In this document: positions 1-10,534 of the stretch, piece after piece
Layout of the letters: each line of letters opens with the position of its first letter
Position numbering within the stretch: the first letter of the stretch is position 1
Translations under genes and position numbers: made by a program
NCBI GenBank assembly: GCA_033032175.1
Contig: CM065326.1
Span: 13,100,001 to 13,164,000 of the forward strand
Direction of reading: 5' to 3'
Source: Saturnia japonica
Taxonomy: Eukaryota > Arthropoda > Insecta > Lepidoptera > Saturniidae
Length of the DNA stretch: 64,000 nucleotides
Notes under the pieces: model-generated
Told to the model about the DNA's origin: nothing
Database searches by the model: none
What the model saw: the letters and a program-made list of their open reading frames with translations, nothing else

Positions 1-639
1 TTTATCGTCGTGGCCACAATCTCATCTGATCTTAAGAGATGATGTGGCCCAAGATGGCAAGTGCAGCTGCTGGAACACACCTATTGGTGTTTAGCGACAG
101 AGTTTCTGGTAGCTAGCCAGGCGGGTATTACAAAAAATCCTACCACCATACTATAGTTTCATCACAATATTTTCTTTCACCGAAAGCTCAGGTTCATTGG
201 AGCGATGTCTGTACATTCTACCACTGACCTATCATTGCTTCATCATTAATTCACAGATGTTGCCACATTACTCATAAAGCCCCATATGCACGGGCGCTTT
301 TGCAACGCACATAAATTTATTATTTAATAGAAAACAGTTTTTTATTTGACAAACAAACCTTTTCATTTTTAAATTATTTTTCTTTTAGTTCTTTTTAATT
401 CAATGTTTCTTGTAAACTTTAACATTTTCTAATTTGTCGTATTTCTCTTATTCAAAAATTTTTTTTTCAACTTTTCTTTTTCATTTCAAAATAACATGAA
501 AAATCGAAAAATAACAGTGACCACCGAGAGATCTTCTAGCTAAATTATTCATTCAAGTTAAAATCATTTTTGTTTGGTATTTGATAGTGTCTCAACGATG
601 CAGTTCGGTACAGATACCTTAATATCTCGTTTGATTACT

Positions 640-885
640 GGATCAACTGCTAAGCGCGACTGCTATGCTAAAGGCCCAGGGTTCGATTCCCAGTTCGAGC
701 AAAGTGCTATTGGGTTTTTCTATTAAATTCTCAGTAGCACCTCAGAGTTTGGCTTTGTGCCCCATTGATAGCAATAGGCTCGCTCCCCATTACATGGGAC
801 TTATAAACATACCCGGCGAGCTGTGGGTGTACATTAGTAAACCTCTGTAGAACCCTTCGGGGAATACAGGCGTTATACCTGGTAT
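640..885 (+). mobile_element. tRNA-derived SINE, copy A (5' degraded)
   Basis: Shares a body of about 250 bp with copies at 4938-5205 (minus) and 12948-13206 (plus). The B-box-like GGTTCGATTCCCAG lies at about 681. It is followed by the common GCAAAGTG...TGGG, a CAATAGGCTCG segment and an ending near CTTCGGGGAATACAGG. The tRNA-like head is damaged here. It lies downstream of the visible NPEPL1 exons, on the opposite strand. Confidence 0.75.
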
Positions 886-983
886 ATCGTAGTTGCGCTC
901 CAACTGCACCAAATTCGACACATACTGTATACAAATCAAAGATTTTGTAAAAAAATAATTAAAAACAAGTAAGGTGTACCAAC

Positions 984-1211
984 CCTGGCCTTGATGCTGA
1001 GGCCGCCGGTGTCGTAGACGATGCCCTTGCCGACGCACGCGAGCGTCTCCGTTGCGGCCGGAGCCTTATAGGAGAGGGCGACTAGGGCAGGCGGGCACGC
1101 GGCCGCCCTTCCCACGCCGTACAGGCCGCCCATGCCACGTGCCTTCAACTCCTCACCGCGTATTATAGTCGGCTCCGGGATGTCCAGCTCCTTAGCCACG
1201 CGGCACGCTTC
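984..1211 (-). CDS. NPEPL1: NPEPL1 exon 5 (catalytic block)
   Basis: Seventy-six codons, phase 0 both ends (ACACAG|GAAGCG; CCAGG|GTTGGT). It reads KELDIPEPTIIRGEELKARG, then GGLYGVGRAAACPPALVALS, then VGKGIVYDTGGLSIKAR. The final block carries the Lys and Asp metal ligands and the catalytic Lys expected of M17 peptidases. The next exon should begin with the GMKRDCGGAAAV-type segment and is outside the window. Confidence 0.93.
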
Positions 1212-4200
1212 CTGTGTCCACGAAAAGAAAAGAAAAATTCTATATGAAACAGCTAACATAGCGGGTCGGATCGGTTGTTGGACCGAATGTTGGCTTGGCG
1301 ACGCTTTACATGGATAGATTAAAATCAGTTAGTTGGGATAGCAACCACCATACACATAAGTAATAAAATAAACATCTTCACAGTGACTTTCTTTCAGGAG
1401 TGAAATTTATAAGAGCGTTAACAAAAAGCGTTACGTTTTTCCGCGCAGCTTACCTTGCGCACCTTTAAATTTCAAATCAGCTATGTGTATACATCAGGAA
1501 CAGTCAGACAGTCAGTCAATCAATCACCTCTTTGCCTATTACACATTGAAAGACAATCGTACTTTTTTAATATTCACTATTTCACACATACCAGTCGTCC
1601 CATGACGGTCAAGTTTTTTTTTATTGTTTGTTTCCACGCGGAAATCTGATAAGCAGAAACTCCACGTAACAGTAATGGACTTATACTTGGTTCATCGGGT
1701 TCATCCTACGAAGGCGTGCATGAAATATGTCAAATGATTATTTTAGAGATGCAGCGTAACTTAAATAATTGGAAGTTGATATTACGATTATCGATTCTTT
1801 TTTCGAGCTTAATATAATCGGTAAAACGGTTATTCTTTAAACTATTACAACAAACAACAAGATTAATTCTACCAGTCAATATTATTCCTTGTGTGTTTGA
1901 TGCAGTAAAAATTTAGGAATTATGTAGGTACTTAAATAATATTTTTTTTATCCGAATTTATTGACGTGCAAAATATTTTTATAATGTTTATCACTATCAT
2001 AATGTTTTTATAGTAATAATTGATAATCGAAATGGATGTTTTTAGGTTAGGTCATAATGTGCACGACGTAACTACATATTTACGTTCTGTGGATGTGTCA
2101 TGCAAACCTTCTTATGATGAAAAAAGTATAGTAAAAATATATTTATGGTTCTATAACGGTACCTCAATGAACTTATCGACGTCCATGATGTTAGCCGGGG
2201 TGTCAGTGATCCGGGCAGCCAGCCTGGTCGCGTCGGCCGCGTCCTGGATCGTGCTCAACTCCTCGGTGGACAGCGAGTTGTCACAAAGAACCGGGTCAAC
2301 GGCACCGATACCTTCTTCCTCCGACTCACCTTCTGTAAAATAAATATTTTTTGTTCATTATAAATTTAGCATTTAGATCATAATTTCACAACATGTTTAA
2401 TGACATCCCTCGCATAACTATCAGGGTTGACAAACGTACGATAATTATCGTACATGTACTGTAGCACATGATTATTGTGAGACAATTTGAAAATTCTAAT
2501 GATTCCTCTAAAAGAAGGTGGCATAACAGCATAGAAGACGGAAAAAAGGAGCTAAAAAATCTTGACGTTACTGATACGATAGCCGCTGCGCTACATATTG
2601 TGAACTCTGATCATATCCGCTAAGCCTAGTGAGGAAATTGTGTCTCCAGTGTAGCTGTCGGAACACACCTATAACCCAAAGAACACATGACGTATATTTG
2701 ATATCATCCATACATCATAAGTTTAAAATTAGACTTATGATGTAAATATGATGTCAAACTAAGGTGACGTGTACACTGGGAAGTGTTTGGCGACAGATTT
2801 TTCGACTTGAGAGTGGTAGCTAGCCGGGTGAGTATTACAAAATATCCTACCATCGTGCTATGGGTTTATCACGTAGATATCCTTAAACTTACTTGTCCTG
2901 TGTGTGCTCTTGGGGTCTTCGTTTTTGGTTGTTTAAGCACCAGCCCTTTTTGTTACGAAAAGGTTTGACTTTTTTGTTATGTTTCTTTGTTTTTCTTTAA
3001 GTTGCTTTTGTTTGTTTTTTGTGTATCTATTGAAGTTTTTTATAATAATACATACTTCTGTTTTATACGTATAAGTCTCACGTTTTTACTTTTACGACTA
3101 TTTAAATTAGTATGTAAATCATGTGAGGCCACCAGACGGCTCCAACGGAAGAACAGCGTTGGCCGTTTTGTCGCAACTGGCATTTGATGCTCGATATGTA
3201 ATAGGTTGTCGTAAATATATTTTTTTAAAACTTTCTACGGTATCAAATGTCTTTGTAACAAATAAATATTTTTCTTTCTTTCTTTTCTTCAGCGAAAGCT
3301 CAGGCTCATTGCAAGGATTCGAACTCACGTCGATCGACGCAGGTTCCGTACACACTGCCGACAACGCAGTCAGTGTGGAGTTTCAACTCACAGTTGACAA
3401 AAATGCATAGGAACTTACAAAACGATCAACGCTAGCAGATTTTCGAATAATCTATATGGTTAATAAATATTTATCTCTAACGTCAATTCACTATTTACTC
3501 CATCCTTTTCACGGTACAGGTGACCACCACCACACTACAAATAAAATGGGACACTGACCGTTGGTCTCCTCGGGCATGAGGACGATCTCGACAGTGACCG
3601 TTCTAGAGCGGACAGGCGCTGGGTTCCCGAGCGGAGCGCAAGAGGAACGCGCTTGATACAGCGGGAACGAGCGGGCTATCGCCACCGCGCTCGCAAACAC
3701 GTCCCGTTTTCGGCACGCCAACTGGAGAAAAACCAACACATAAATGGTGGTTCATTACTAACACGCTCAGATTCGAATCTCACAGGCCTTTAGCACACTC
3801 ACGCCGCGAACCACGGTAGCGAAATGACAACGAAAATTGAAAAGGCGAAATGTTAGGCTCGGTGCTCACTGGCGGCAAGGCACGGGGGGATCCTTCTGCA
3901 TCGATGTATGTATACATTGGAGATAATTACGCCGCGGTATTCTCAGGTATGATGACGCGACCCGAGGGATGCCAAGGTGTGTTTGTATCTACGACAATTA
4001 TCATTAAAAATTTAACTTTAACATCAAGTAATATCGTCTATTATTATTTCCTATAAAATTCCTTGCTCGCCGTGCCGCCCGTGGACGCCAGTCCTTCGCG
4101 GTACGTTTTTATACCAACAAAATTTCGCAATTTTCATGCTCATTTAATTACAACAAATCGTTTGAGTCAGACTAATCCCAATCTGAAGAAAAAGTATGTC

Positions 4201-7200
4201 CTGTTTCTGCCTCCGCTATTTCGCTTCGCTACGGTATTCTGTCCGAAAAGAACAACCACGTCACTCCGCTTCCAGCAGCGAAACTGGAATGGCGGTACCG
4301 CGGCGTCAATGTGAAACAAGTATCGCGAGTAACAGCGATACCATACAGACAGAGAAGTTATTATAGGAAATCTTTATCTTTTCACTTATCTTTGTCGTAC
4401 TGTTAAGCTGTGGAACCATCTTCCAGTCAGTGTGTTCCTTCCTTTTACTATATCAGGTCCTATAAGCGTAACGTGAAGAAATATTTATACAGGCCGGATC
4501 GATGGATTTAGATCTCTCGGTGGTTGCCGTTGTGTTTGGATTGTGCTGTGCTTACCATCGGGGATAGTACCGACAATGTGCCGAGCTATTATAAAAAAAA
4601 TCAGAGACAGACAGATAGAGGCGCAACATACGCGAAACGTTTCTATATTGTAGGACAGATTACCCGAAGTTTCGCTGCTGTAGTTCGCGGGTTGTGTACC
4701 GCTGACTTTAGAAAGAACAACTCCAACTTGCGGACATAAAATAATATTCCGCTGGTCTAAGCCACTCCGCCATGACGCCTTTTTACCCGAGTGCGAAAAA
4801 GGAGGGTTATGTCTATTCCTTTGGAACGCTCTGTAGCCTAAGCGGCTTGATGGATTTTAGCATATAATGTGTCGTTAGATTAGTCTTCATTTTGGAAATT
4901 ACATAGGCTAACATAACATAACATAACATACCATACCATCACGCCTGTATTCCCGGAAGGTTAGGCAGAGGTGTACTCATTCATGTACACCCACAGTTCG
5001 CCGAGTATGTTTTTTAGGTCCCATAGGAGCGAGCCTATTGCCTTTAACCGGGCACAAAGCTAAACTCCGAGCTGCTACTGAGAATTTTCATAGAAAACCC
5101 AATAACACTTTGCTCGACCTGGGAATCGAACCCAGGACCTCAGAGTATCATCAGAGTAGTCGCCCTTACGACCATTAGGCTAATGAACAGGCTATACACA
5201 ATATTTAAGTACAAAGTCTGGGAATCAAAAGCAAAATTTTTTTTTTAAGTCAAGCGTCTTTGTTGTCGTCGAATTTTTTTTTTTTTTTTTTTAATAAAAT
5301 TAAGTAATACTAACGACAATAAACTCATCGGAATTCCGCTGGGTGGCGCGCACGATCTTGGCGAGTGCATGCGCCCGCGCAGGCGCCGCGTGCCGAGACC
5401 GACGCGCCGGCAGCGAAGCCAGTGATACAGCGCGGGGCCACAGCTCGCAGGAGTCACCTGGCGACGACGTCACGCACGATATGCCTCGCCGCCATGCCTT
5501 TTATACCATAAAAACCTTTTACTTACACCAAACACAGTCGTAGTATTGGCTCAGCTATACGTAAAAGTCTGATCATAACCTAATATACAGGATTATTGGT
5601 AATTCGACGTATTTCCGTTAGGAGGTGATAGGGGTGACCATTTGCGATAATTTATCATGTTTTTTAGCTTTTTTCAAAATAAGTCAAAAATGCAACATCA
5701 ACATTTTTTTTTTAAACCAACATTTTAATCTACATATTTTCTTCTGATTTAGAAAAACGATTAAACACTGGTTATTTATCAATATTAGAACAACAATTAT
5801 CGGGTCAAATTTAAAAATGTGAGACGAAAAACGATATAATTTCAATATGCCTTAAAAACAAAAAAACGTTATGAAACTTGGCTTGCAGATTATTTTAAAA
5901 ACAACCGTTTTCTTATCTTTCCAACAATTAATAACAACAAGGAACTTATTTCAAAGAAACTGAAAAAAAAGGATCACAAAGGAAGCAGGCGGAAATTCGT
6001 ATTCGAACTAAACTTAAAATCGCTGTTTGAATAAATCTTGAAAATAGGTTTAATGCGTACCTAAGCCAATGCAGGGAGCAAACTGGCAGGTTAAGAAAAT
6101 ATGCCACGACACGGACCAACGGAGCAGCGGCTTGTGAAATAAAATACTTTGGACGATTTTGTGGCGGTTTAGCGAAATAAAGTGAATACTGAAGAATTTA
6201 ATTAAAATTTTTAAATAAACCGCTTATGTTATGGATGTTGAAACATACACCGCATATAAATATAAAAATATTATTACAATTTTTTGGGAATAAATTTAAG
6301 ATTCTGATGTGATGTTGAAAATATATTTCCATGTAGCGAAGAATGTAATCAAAAGTTACTACATTCGTTCTTGTGTACTCATAATTCACCATATTTATGC
6401 AGTTCTTCCTTCGTCGACTACTTCGTTCGACTAAACAAATTTATAATGCTAGTTTGAATGGGAGCGTTGGAAGAGGAAGGTCTAGACCGTAGGTTCCCAA
6501 AGTGGTCCATATGGAATCGTAATCGATTTCCAACATCAAGGGGTCCATGTCGGACCACGTCAGCGAAAACAAAATTTGGGGGTCCGCGAGTTGCAAATGG
6601 GGGTCGACAAAACAGTGAATTCCATTTCAGCAAGTCTACTTTCTTTCTATATATAGAATGTTAAAGTTTATGGAATTTGATGAAGTTATGGAGCTAAATT
6701 CAGAGAACTTCGTGATTACTTGCATCAGTCATGGGAAAATTCAGTATCGATGATGCGATGACCCTATAAATTTATTTTTATAGATAATTTTTAAGACCTG
6801 ATCCGATTGTAATTGTAAAGACTTGCTTTTATGTCTTCACAATTTTTTGTAAAGAAAGGTCTACCCTACCCTATACAGTAAAAATTGGTAGGGGGTTTAC
6901 GAAACAAAAAAATTTGGTGACCATTGGTCTACTAGACGAATGTTCCTCGATTAAATTTCTGAAGAAAGGTCAGGTCAAGAGTAGGCACTCTAAACGGACG
7001 AGCATGCATGAAAAGATTGATGGATGTTGAAGAAGCTAAAGACGTATGCCAGGATCGTAGCAAGTGGAAGGACGTGGTCCTCTGCCTACCCCGTTGGAAA
7101 ATAGGCGTTATTTATGTTATAATGTACTAATTAATTACATGTAATAGTTAATAGGTATTATAATTGAAGGGGAATTTTTTCTACATAATATTATGTACAT

Positions 7201-9363
7201 TTTGTGTAACGTTAAGTTAACAACTTTTAAAAATTTGTGGTCTCCCAGATTGAGGCAGTAAAAATGAAACTGTGATCATGATGCTAAATTTTGTCTAGTT
7301 AACCAAAAAGAATTATCAACATTATCTAAAAACATCATCAAAAGAATATAATTCACAGTGACAGGTTTTTTATATAATATAAAACAAATACATGATATTT
7401 TTAGATATCAAATAACACAGGCACTTCGTAGTATATCTTATCTATACAAATAAACAATATTTATGTGTCTGTTTGTGATGTCAAAATAACAGCTTTTTAA
7501 CTAAATAAATTCTATGAAATTATAAACGGAAAATTTTTCTTCTCTGTCTGTCTGTTCGTTCCGGCTAATCTCCGGTTGGTAATTGGACCGATTTTAACGA
7601 GGTTGTCACTGGCAGATAGCTGATGTTATAAGGAGTAACTTAGGATACTTTTATTTTAGAAAAAGAAATAGGGTTCCGCACAAATAAAAATAAACTCGGA
7701 AAACGACAATCTTACACTGAGTAAACTATAAGAGATATACCAAATTAATGTAGCACGTTATCGTAGATCATAAAAAACCTACAACCAAGTCACCGAAAGC
7801 CCTTATAAGCATTAAGCATTTTTGTCTTTAAAATAACCGGGATCGGGAGAAGCACAATTCGAGCGTGTGTCCGACCGATGGCATTTTTTATTCTAAGCGA
7901 GCGCAGTCACGGGCGCAACTAATATGGTAAAACATAGCAAATACATCGAATATAACTAAGAGAATTGTAAAGGTTACTGCTATTCAATTTAGAATGACAT
8001 TATTTATTGTTAATATTGTAAATGACAAGCTTTCTGAATTAATGGTCTTCTTCTATACTAATAAATATAATAAAGCGGAAAAGTATTTTTGTTTGTTTAA
8101 ACACGCTTATCTCTAGAACTAACAGTCGGATTAAAAAAATCTTTTTGTATATAATAGCCATACTCTCAGAGAATAGTATAGGCTATTTAAGATTAGGCTA
8201 CAACTCTCAAATAGCCTTAAATATTGATTTTTGTTACGTAAGTCGCAAGTCGTGGCACTCCCGAACTGTTTTATCCGCGTGCGCTGGCGTAATCGTTAAT
8301 GATACGGAAATACAATGTTCTACAATAATATTTGGTCCTTAGTATATCAAAAAAAGTCAGAGACAGCATAAGCTATATTAGGTATTTTGTGACAAAGATT
8401 TGTTGAATACATATAGTAGATATACTAAGGACCAATGTTTGTTGTTGTTCGGGAGGGCTTCGACTTCCGACTTACGTAACAAAAATTAATATTTAAGGCT
8501 ATCTGAGAGTTGTAGCCTAATGTTAGATACCCTATACTATTCCCCGTGAGTCTGGTTAATCATATACAAAAAGAATTTTTGGAATCCGACTGGTACTTTC
8601 AGAGATTATCGTGTTTAAACAAACAAAAAAACTCTTCTGCTTTGTTATATTACTATAGATAGATAAGTTTGCCAGATAGTATAGGTATGAATTAAAAGGA
8701 AACATATAAATCAGATAAGTGGTTTTCGCGTGAAAGGAAGATAAACGGACAGACAGACAGAGACACATTGATAGATTAATACCAAAATTATCTACTATTA
8801 TTATACTCAATATTACTATAATTATCATTTACTATTTTACCTTTACTTGCTATTGTTAGTAAATTGTTCGTATTGTATACAATAACTATTAAAAACCCCG
8901 TCGGATCCGTCAAATTTTTATTACTTATCGAGATAATATTCTGTGTATGTTATCTATCTCGGATTATAAGTAAAAAAATTTATCTTTAATAAAATCTAAA
9001 AAAATTAGTTAAATGAGGAAACTTACATGGCAATACACGCGGCGCGGCGCAAGGTACCGCCATACGATCAAACGTACCGCTTGGCCGGGCAGGCGCTGGT
9101 GTTATCTCGTTTTAAAATTTTTCAAAATTCATTGGGTTACCTATATACATACCCTTTTCGGATTCGACGGGGGGTTTTTTATACATATTGTATATTTGAC
9201 TTACCTCTTCAGTGACCCTCGGTTCCAGTTTACACCGTACATCATTCCATAGCAACTGATTCAGATGGCCGGCCTGCCCTACTATTAAAACTGGCTGCTG
9301 TTCTGGATCTGATGATGTCAGACCCCTTTGGAACTTTATGGCCACGGATGTGTTTGACATCAT
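984..9363 (-). CDS. NPEPL1: NPEPL1-type M17 aminopeptidase, exons 1-5 (gene continues off left edge)
   Basis: Probable cytosolic metallo-aminopeptidase of peptidase family M17 (leucyl aminopeptidase superfamily), which removes N-terminal residues from peptides. The coding join on the minus strand is 9363..9205, 5497..5315, 3721..3559, 2332..2163, 1211..984. All junctions have GT/AG borders and compatible phases (0,0,1,0), giving 301 codons. Seen in order: an N-terminal LWNDVRCKLEPRVTEE block, an arginine-rich region, a DVFASAVAIARSFPLYQ block, a TRLAARITDTPANIM block, and the catalytic VGKGIVYDTGGLSIK. In M17 enzymes this last block supplies one metal-binding Lys, one metal-binding Asp and the catalytic Lys. 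The remaining ligands and the C-terminal half lie beyond position 1. The start is chosen at the first of two adjacent ATGs (9363 or 9360). Residue order and exon content match vertebrate NPEPL1 better than the classical LAP3 type; this is recall, not a search. Confidence 0.9.
1258..1660 (+). repeat. Dispersed repeat family R1, copy 1
   Basis: Starts GCGGGTCGGATCGGTTGTTG. It includes a CAACCACCATACAC stretch near 1340, TAATAAAATAAACATCTTC, a GCCTATTACA stretch near 1533 and a final TGACGGTCAAG. The same ordered blocks recur at 36199-36368 and 47719-47890, where a Gypsy-type element split the copy. A fragment recurs inverted near 58735-58770. It lies in the intron between NPEPL1 exons 5 and 4. 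Confidence 0.7.
1670..2160 (+). repeat. Dispersed repeat R2, copy 1 (abuts NPEPL1 exon 4)
   Basis: Shares long blocks, including ATGTCAAATG...TTTTAGAGATG, GATTCTTTTTT and ACGTTCTGTGGATGTGTCAT, with 59030-59500 in the same orientation. The repeat runs up to the donor side of NPEPL1 exon 4. It does not resemble any protein I recognise. Confidence 0.65.
2163..2332 (-). CDS. NPEPL1: NPEPL1 exon 4
   Basis: 170 nt: 2 nt complete the split Glu codon, then 56 codons end at TTCATTGAG|GTACC. The acceptor is TTTTACAG|AAGG. After an acidic lead-in (GESEEEG) it reads LSTEELSTIQDAADATRLAA and RITDTPANIMDVDKFIE. These match the NPEPL1 block VRLAARIVDTPCNEMNTDTF, which joins the N-terminal and catalytic domains. 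Confidence 0.9.
2333..3558 (-). other. NPEPL1 intron 3 with dispersed repeat remnants
   Basis: There is no coding exon that I can support. Segments near 2640-2680 and 2765-2870 (GGTAGCTAGCCGGG, CAAAATATCCTACC) and 3290-3320 (AGCGAAAGCTCAGG) also occur at 60-210. They therefore mark a dispersed element rather than host sequence. An 18-bp perfect palindrome lies at 2436-2453. Confidence 0.5.
3559..3721 (-). CDS. NPEPL1: NPEPL1 exon 3
   Basis: 163 nt, phase 0 start (CTCCAG|TTGGCG) and phase 1 end (AACG|GTCAGT). It reads LACRKRDVFASAVAIARSFP, then VRSRTVTVEIVLMPEETN. This corresponds to the family block with FASACALARAFPLF and RLEKKTVTVEF. It belongs to the N-terminal, non-catalytic domain of the M17 fold. 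Confidence 0.88.
4365..4600 (+). mobile_element. LINE 3' fragment (end of ORF2 plus 3' UTR), copy 1
   Basis: A short frame reads KLWNHLPVSVF, the conserved near-terminal motif of many non-LTR ORF2 proteins. It is followed by a 3' part with CGTAACGTGAAGAAATATTT and CTCTCGGTGGTTGCCGTTGT. The same tail occurs at 61380-61625 (plus), 55365-55650 (minus) and about 9995-10125 (plus). It is 5'-truncated and dead, inside NPEPL1 intron 2. Confidence 0.65.
4938..5205 (-). mobile_element. tRNA-derived SINE, copy B
   Basis: On the minus strand it starts CATTAGCCTAATGGTCGTAA (A-box region), with the B box GGTTCGATTCC near 5135. It then has the shared body. It ends next to a short (CATAA)n-type tail at 4911-4937, as expected of a SINE 3' tail. 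It lies in NPEPL1 intron 2. Confidence 0.82.
5315..5497 (-). CDS. NPEPL1: NPEPL1 exon 2
   Basis: Sixty-one codons, phase 0 at both ends. The acceptor is ATAAAAG|GCATGG and the donor GTC|GTTAGT. It reads through SPGDSCELWPRAVSLASLP and an Arg/Ala/His-rich stretch ending AKIVRATQRNSDEFIV. The spacing matches the family region between RVTEE and the FAS(A)..ALAR block. The exon is markedly GC-rich against its intron. The acceptor choice is less certain than the other borders because the pyrimidine tract is weak. Confidence 0.8.
6965..7135 (+). pseudogene. RTE-type LINE ORF2 C-terminal remnant
   Basis: One frame reads RACMKRLMDVEEAKDVCQDR, then SKWKDVVLCLPRWK. This resembles the C-terminus of RTE-clade reverse-transcriptase ORFs, where an acidic-hydrophobic tail ends with VCxDRxxWR. 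No upstream RT domain remains in the window at this locus. The family assignment is from memory. Confidence 0.5.
8038..8664. repeat. Large inverted repeat (two opposed copies of one element)
   Basis: The left arm is about 8038-8345 and the right arm about 8405-8664. They are near reverse complements and share GTTTGTTTAAACACG / CGTGTTTAAACAAAC, the stretch AAGGCTATCTGAGAGTTG and the outer ACTATAGAT-type end. The spacer is about 60 bp. A third copy in the right-arm orientation is at 12468-12690. The arms could pair into a hairpin of some 260 bp. Confidence 0.75.
9205..9363 (-). CDS. NPEPL1: NPEPL1 exon 1 (start codon exon)
   Basis: Fifty-three codons from ATG-ATG at 9363 to the donor GAG|GTAAGT (exon ends 9205, phase 0). 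It contains LIVGQAGHLNQLLWNDVR and then RVTEE, which correspond to the N-terminal region of NPEPL1. The methionine codons lie 42 bp inside the right boundary of a MITE (9406-9821), so little native leader remains next to the start. Confidence 0.9.
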
Positions 9364-9405
9364 GCGAACTGGGAATGCACAAAATAATAAATTAATACCT
9401 TAGAA

Positions 9406-9821
9406 CAGGGGGTTCCCAATCTTTTTCAGACCGCGCCGCGCCGCACATACATGTTTTCTATTTTGTCTCGGCGTCCTAACCTATCTATCTAGCTGGTAGA
9501 AATAGATAGATACAATGATACTGGTTAGGTAGATAGGCAGAAAAGTTAAAACATCCACTTGATGAATTTAAATTCTAAACTGTTTATTTATAAGAATATA
9601 AAATTACGAAGAAAACATTCAACAGATAAATAGAAAAGCAAAAATAAAATACAAAAGCTACTTAGTTAGTCAATGTGATGGGTGAGCTTGGTGTTCTTCA
9701 CATACTTTTTCAAAGCGTGTTATAAGGTTTTGGAAAACGGTAAAGAGAATCGCTTCACGGCGCCCATCTTCACTTTCTACGGCGCACCAGGGCGCCGCGG
9801 CGCACACTTTGGGAACCCCTG
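9406..9821. mobile_element. hAT-type MITE with perfect 8-bp target duplication
   Basis: Terminal inverted repeats begin CAGGGGGTTCCCAA at 9406 and end GGGAACCCCTG at 9821. They are flanked by identical CCTTAGAA at 9398-9405 and 9822-9829. An 8-bp duplication with CAG..CTG-type ends is diagnostic of hAT elements. The ends are GC-rich (GCGCCGCG) and the 416-bp interior has no transposase, so it is non-autonomous. It lies 42 bp upstream of the NPEPL1 ATG. Confidence 0.9.
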
Positions 9822-9994
9822 CCTTAGAAACCTGATATACCTTTTGGGATGTCGAATTACATACACAGAACTGATACGCCTAAGCCAACCTCACATGATG
9901 CACCCTGCCAAGTAATGAATGAGGAAATAACGATAGCGGGGTAATAGGATTTTTTTGCCCGACTAGTTCGCGACTACCATGCATGTGGTGAAAA

Positions 9995-10130
9995 GCCCGT
10001 CATAGTGACTCGCTTTTGCGTGTTATCCGGCATCACAGCGGTGACCGTCGATGGATTACGATTTCTCTGCGGTTGCCGTTGTTTGAACTGTACCTACTGT
10101 GCTTAAAATCAGGGACAGTAACGTGAATAT
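9995..10130 (+). repeat. LINE 3' tail fragment, copy 2
   Basis: Contains CAGCGGTGACCG, CTCTGCGGTTGCCGTTGT and a CTGTGCTTA-type end matching the 3' part of the LINE fragments at 4365-4600 and 61380-61625. Only the 3' UTR-like part is present. Confidence 0.55.
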
Positions 10131-10534
10131 GCCGTACTATTATTAAAAAAAGAGAAAACATAACGGAAAAAAATAATCCGTCACGGGACGCCTGGCAGAT
10201 GAGAAACATCGAAAGGGGTCCTAAACGGTGTCCCGACAATTTCCCTGTAGATCCTATGGGGGTCAAAGGGGACAGTGGGAGGTCAGTGGGGTTGCAATAA
10301 TTATTTTCATAATTGTATGTATTCATAATTTCATAATTCATAGTACATATAATTGTGTTCCATCATATAGCGTGGCGATACGTCGCCACGGCCTGTATCG
10401 CCACGACAACAATCCGGTTTACCCCTCGCCTATAGATGTTTCACATCAAAAGACGATTTAACGCTGAAACATACTTTTAGCACGTGAATTCAACAAGCGC
10501 GACGTGACGCGTGTAGAGTCAAATTAAATTGTAT

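Larger units (their letters stand above)
5498..9204 (-). other. NPEPL1 intron 1 (3.7 kb), repeat-rich
   Basis: No exon is supported. Recognisable pieces are an RTE-like ORF2 remnant (6965-7135), a LINE/SINE tail with GTCTGTCTGTTCG near 7540-7690 that recurs inverted at 35095-35235 and 50570-50670, and the large inverted pair at 8038-8664. The stretches 5560-6450 and 7140-7500 show nothing beyond AT-rich DNA. Confidence 0.5.

Noticed and set aside
2020..2343. Plus-strand open frame of 107 codons
   Set aside because: It is a shadow of NPEPL1 exon 4 plus the adjoining R2 repeat.
2436..2453. 18-bp palindrome GTACGATAATTATCGTAC as an operator-like site
   Set aside because: It is in an AT-rich intron with no second copy or associated feature. 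I could not support a function.
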